From an uncultured Alphaproteobacteria bacterium (lineage in GTDB: Bacteria; Pseudomonadota; Alphaproteobacteria; RUG11792): DNA of 32,605 nt. The notes under the pieces were generated by a model. It made no database searches. It was not told where the DNA came from and saw only the letters and a list, made by a program, of their open reading frames with translations. The stretch is from assembly GCA_947367345.1 (NCBI GenBank), contig CANBDL010000008.1:1-32605 (forward strand). The letters run 5' to 3'. How positions within the stretch are numbered: position 1 is the first letter of the stretch; every line of letters starts with the position of its first letter. The position numbers were made by a program, and so were the translations under genes. Below, piece by piece: positions 31,087-32,605 of this stretch.

Positions 31087-32448
31087 ATGAATCTTAATTT
31101 TGTTGTACATTTTGTTGTATGTATAATGTTATTTATGGATAGCATCTGTATTAATTCACTTGGTTTAGAAGCTATATTACGAGATGAAGTGTTGCAAATA
31201 TTGCAAAACAGAGAAAGTCATATAGAAATATACAATGGTTTAACTGATTTGCCGATAATGCCACCAAATAACCAAGTTGACGATAATGCAGATAATATGA
31301 ATTTATATAACACACTAATTGAGCTTGTAAATTTTGGTCAAATGGTTGATGAAGTTGGTCAAAATGTGAACAATTTTTATGATGCAAATGATCTTAATAA
31401 TGATGAATCACAGCAAATGCACCTTATATTAAGGCAATGCGTTGAAAATGTTGTATCACGAGAAATGATAAAACTCATTTTGACAGAGATGATTGTTAGA
31501 AGTAATCGTTTAATTGAGCTTTGTAATGCACTCAATAATGGCTTACAACTTCATCATAACCATCGAGATGTTTTTGAGATTAATAGGAATAAATTTATTT
31601 TTCTAATAAGAACACTTTGCTATTTACATGGTTACGATAATATATCGCAAGATAATGTTAATGTTTTGCTTGATGAATTACGTGATAACCACTATCATAT
31701 ATTGCAATATATGCAAGATGATGCCACAAGTATTGTGGTGCAAAAAAAATTTGAGATACCGATCAATAAAAATTATATATATGACATGTATGATAATATG
31801 TTAGGTTTAGATGTATGTTTCTTCGATAAAATTAATAACTTGTACGATGACATTATAAATAGTTTTAATATGTTTTTTAAAAGATACACAAAAATACATG
31901 TGTTTCTATATAATATTGATTGCTTTATGTATGACAAAAGTCGTGCAATCAAGCATGGCAAAATATGTTTGTCTTGTCATCCGATAAAATTGTGTTATTT
32001 AGATTCCATTTCTACCAAGAATAATCAGGTAAAAGTTTGTGATTCATATTGTTCACTGTTGAGTGTATTCTTTCATGAAGGTTGTCATTTTTTAGAACAT
32101 CTGTATAATCTCAATGGTCATGCGTATTCGTTGGTGGATTTATCTAAAATATTAAACGTAAACGCAAAAGTTTTTGACAAAGCTGTTTTGTCAAATAAAA
32201 AAGAGGCTCTGAATATACTTGGTTTAAAACTTGCGCAGAACAGAATTTGTTTTTCTTATTTTTGCGAAAATACACTTAATGTTTATAAGGACAATAAATA
32301 TCGCATCTCTCATGCGTGGTCAGGATTGTTTCTCAAATTTGTGAAAAAATTTTATAAAAACGAATTAATTACTATGTTCAACGATAAATTTAATTTGATA
32401 CAGAAATCTGAGAATACATTAGTTTGTTTAAACTTTAACTTTGGATAA
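31087..32448 (+). CDS. Secreted protein with HEGCH zinc-metalloprotease motif
   Basis: A 453-residue protein of no family I recognise. A signal peptide covers about 1-25 (MNLNFVVHFVVCIMLFMDSI). The N-terminal half is hydrophilic and helical. Near the C-terminus lies FFHEGCHFLEHL: H330-E331-x-x-H334 fits the HExxH zinc motif, placed after a hydrophobic LLSVFF strand or helix as in true metalloproteases. E373 (KKEALNIL), 39 residues after H334, is a candidate third ligand, as in gluzincin-type enzymes; E337 and H338 are others. Several Cys pairs (CLSCHPIKLC, CDSYC) could form disulfides after export. It is followed after 21 bases by another signal-peptide gene. Protease activity is an inference from the motif. 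Confidence 0.65.
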   Translation: MNLNFVVHFVVCIMLFMDSICINSLGLEAILRDEVLQILQNRESHIEIYNGLTDLPIMPPNNQVDDNADNMNLYNTLIELVNFGQMVDEVGQNVNNFYDANDLNNDESQQMHLILRQCVENVVSREMIKLILTEMIVRSNRLIELCNALNNGLQLHHNHRDVFEINRNKFIFLIRTLCYLHGYDNISQDNVNVLLDELRDNHYHILQYMQDDATSIVVQKKFEIPINKNYIYDMYDNMLGLDVCFFDKINNLYDDIINSFNMFFKRYTKIHVFLYNIDCFMYDKSRAIKHGKICLSCHPIKLCYLDSISTKNNQVKVCDSYCSLLSVFFHEGCHFLEHLYNLNGHAYSLVDLSKILNVNAKVFDKAVLSNKKEALNILGLKLAQNRICFSYFCENTLNVYKDNKYRISHAWSGLFLKFVKKFYKNELITMFNDKFNLIQKSENTLVCLNFNFG

Positions 32449-32453
32449 AAAAT

Positions 32454-32459
32454 GGAGGT
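32454..32459 (+). promoter_or_regulatory. Strong Shine-Dalgarno of the last gene
   Basis: GGAGGT, 10 bases before the ATG at 32470. It starts only 5 bases after the stop of the HEGCH protein gene, so the two are most likely one operon. Confidence 0.7.
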
Positions 32460-32469
32460 TAACATTAAA

Positions 32470-32605
32470 ATGAATATGATATTGCGTAATTTAATTGTTT
32501 TTATATTAATATTGAATTACTTTCCCAATTCTTTAAATGCAATGTGTTGCTGTAATCATAAAAAAGAGCAAGATTCTGGATATATTTATTTTGAATTGTA
32601 TAAAC
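32470..32605 (+). CDS. Secreted protein, cut by the window end
   Basis: Only the first 45 codons are present. They encode a signal peptide (about 1-25, RNLIVFILILNYFPNSLNA) followed directly by MCCCNHKKEQDSGYIYFEL. The CCC cluster right after the cleavage zone could be a lipidated or disulfide-forming N-terminus. The frame has no stop to the end of the window. With its strong ribosome binding site and the upstream secreted HEGCH protein, it may be that protein's partner. Confidence 0.6.
   Translation, partial: MNMILRNLIVFILILNYFPNSLNAMCCCNHKKEQDSGYIYFELYK

Noticed and set aside
114-32605. Search for tRNA, rRNA, CRISPR arrays, riboswitches and full insertion sequences.
   Set aside because: No tRNA-like TTC-loop motif with cloverleaf arms, no rRNA stretch, no regularly spaced repeats and no IS with terminal inverted repeats were seen by eye. 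A covariance-model search would be needed to exclude small RNAs.

Overview
The window is an AT-rich bacterial contig. Its left end (1-113) is not biological: it is an Illumina Nextera/P5 adapter read-through with a poly-C tail, so genomic sequence starts at 114. The right end cuts a gene. The gene set fits a host-associated alphaproteobacterium, most likely of the Holosporales/Rickettsiales type. Reasons: the F0 genes are a stand-alone block with separate b and b' subunits, ComEC has no metallo-beta-lactamase tail, there is an Rpn-type PD-(D/E)XK nuclease gene, base content is low and uneven, and many genes of unknown function carry signal peptides. The taxonomic call is an inference; no rRNA is present.

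Layout. 114-4657: a truncated secreted protein, a gene-poor stretch with a decayed ORF, a SIMPL-domain protein, a periplasmic SxxK serine hydrolase, and a divergent membrane-anchored protein with a charged tail. 4688-10456: an AdiC-like amino acid permease, then dxs and ispH head to head (first and last steps of the MEP isoprenoid pathway), rluB, and a secreted hypothetical. 10683-17124: atpB-atpE-atpF'-atpF, accD-comEC, xseB-lipB, and rplY with a clear intrinsic terminator. 17332-19635: a peroxiredoxin - Fe superoxide dismutase - ribonucleotide reductase beta operon. 19880-28287: an accessory block with an Rpn nuclease, two tandem giant secreted paralogues (about 940 residues each, translationally coupled), a barrel-like protein overlapping a secreted coiled-coil protein, and the 3' remnant of a further gene. 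28393-30885: leuS. 31087-32605: a secreted protein with an HEGCH zinc-protease motif, followed by the start of another secreted gene with a strong ribosome binding site.

Most transcription units here start behind the same promoter pattern, an extended -10 box TGnTAnAAT (TATACT in one case) about 25-35 bases before the start codon, usually without a good -35. This pattern fixes several start codons. The best candidate for an undescribed system is the 21.0-28.3 kb block of exported cysteine-containing solenoid, coiled-coil and barrel-like proteins, together with the exported HEGCH protein near the right end. They look like a cell-envelope or host-interaction set, but no function can be assigned from sequence alone.
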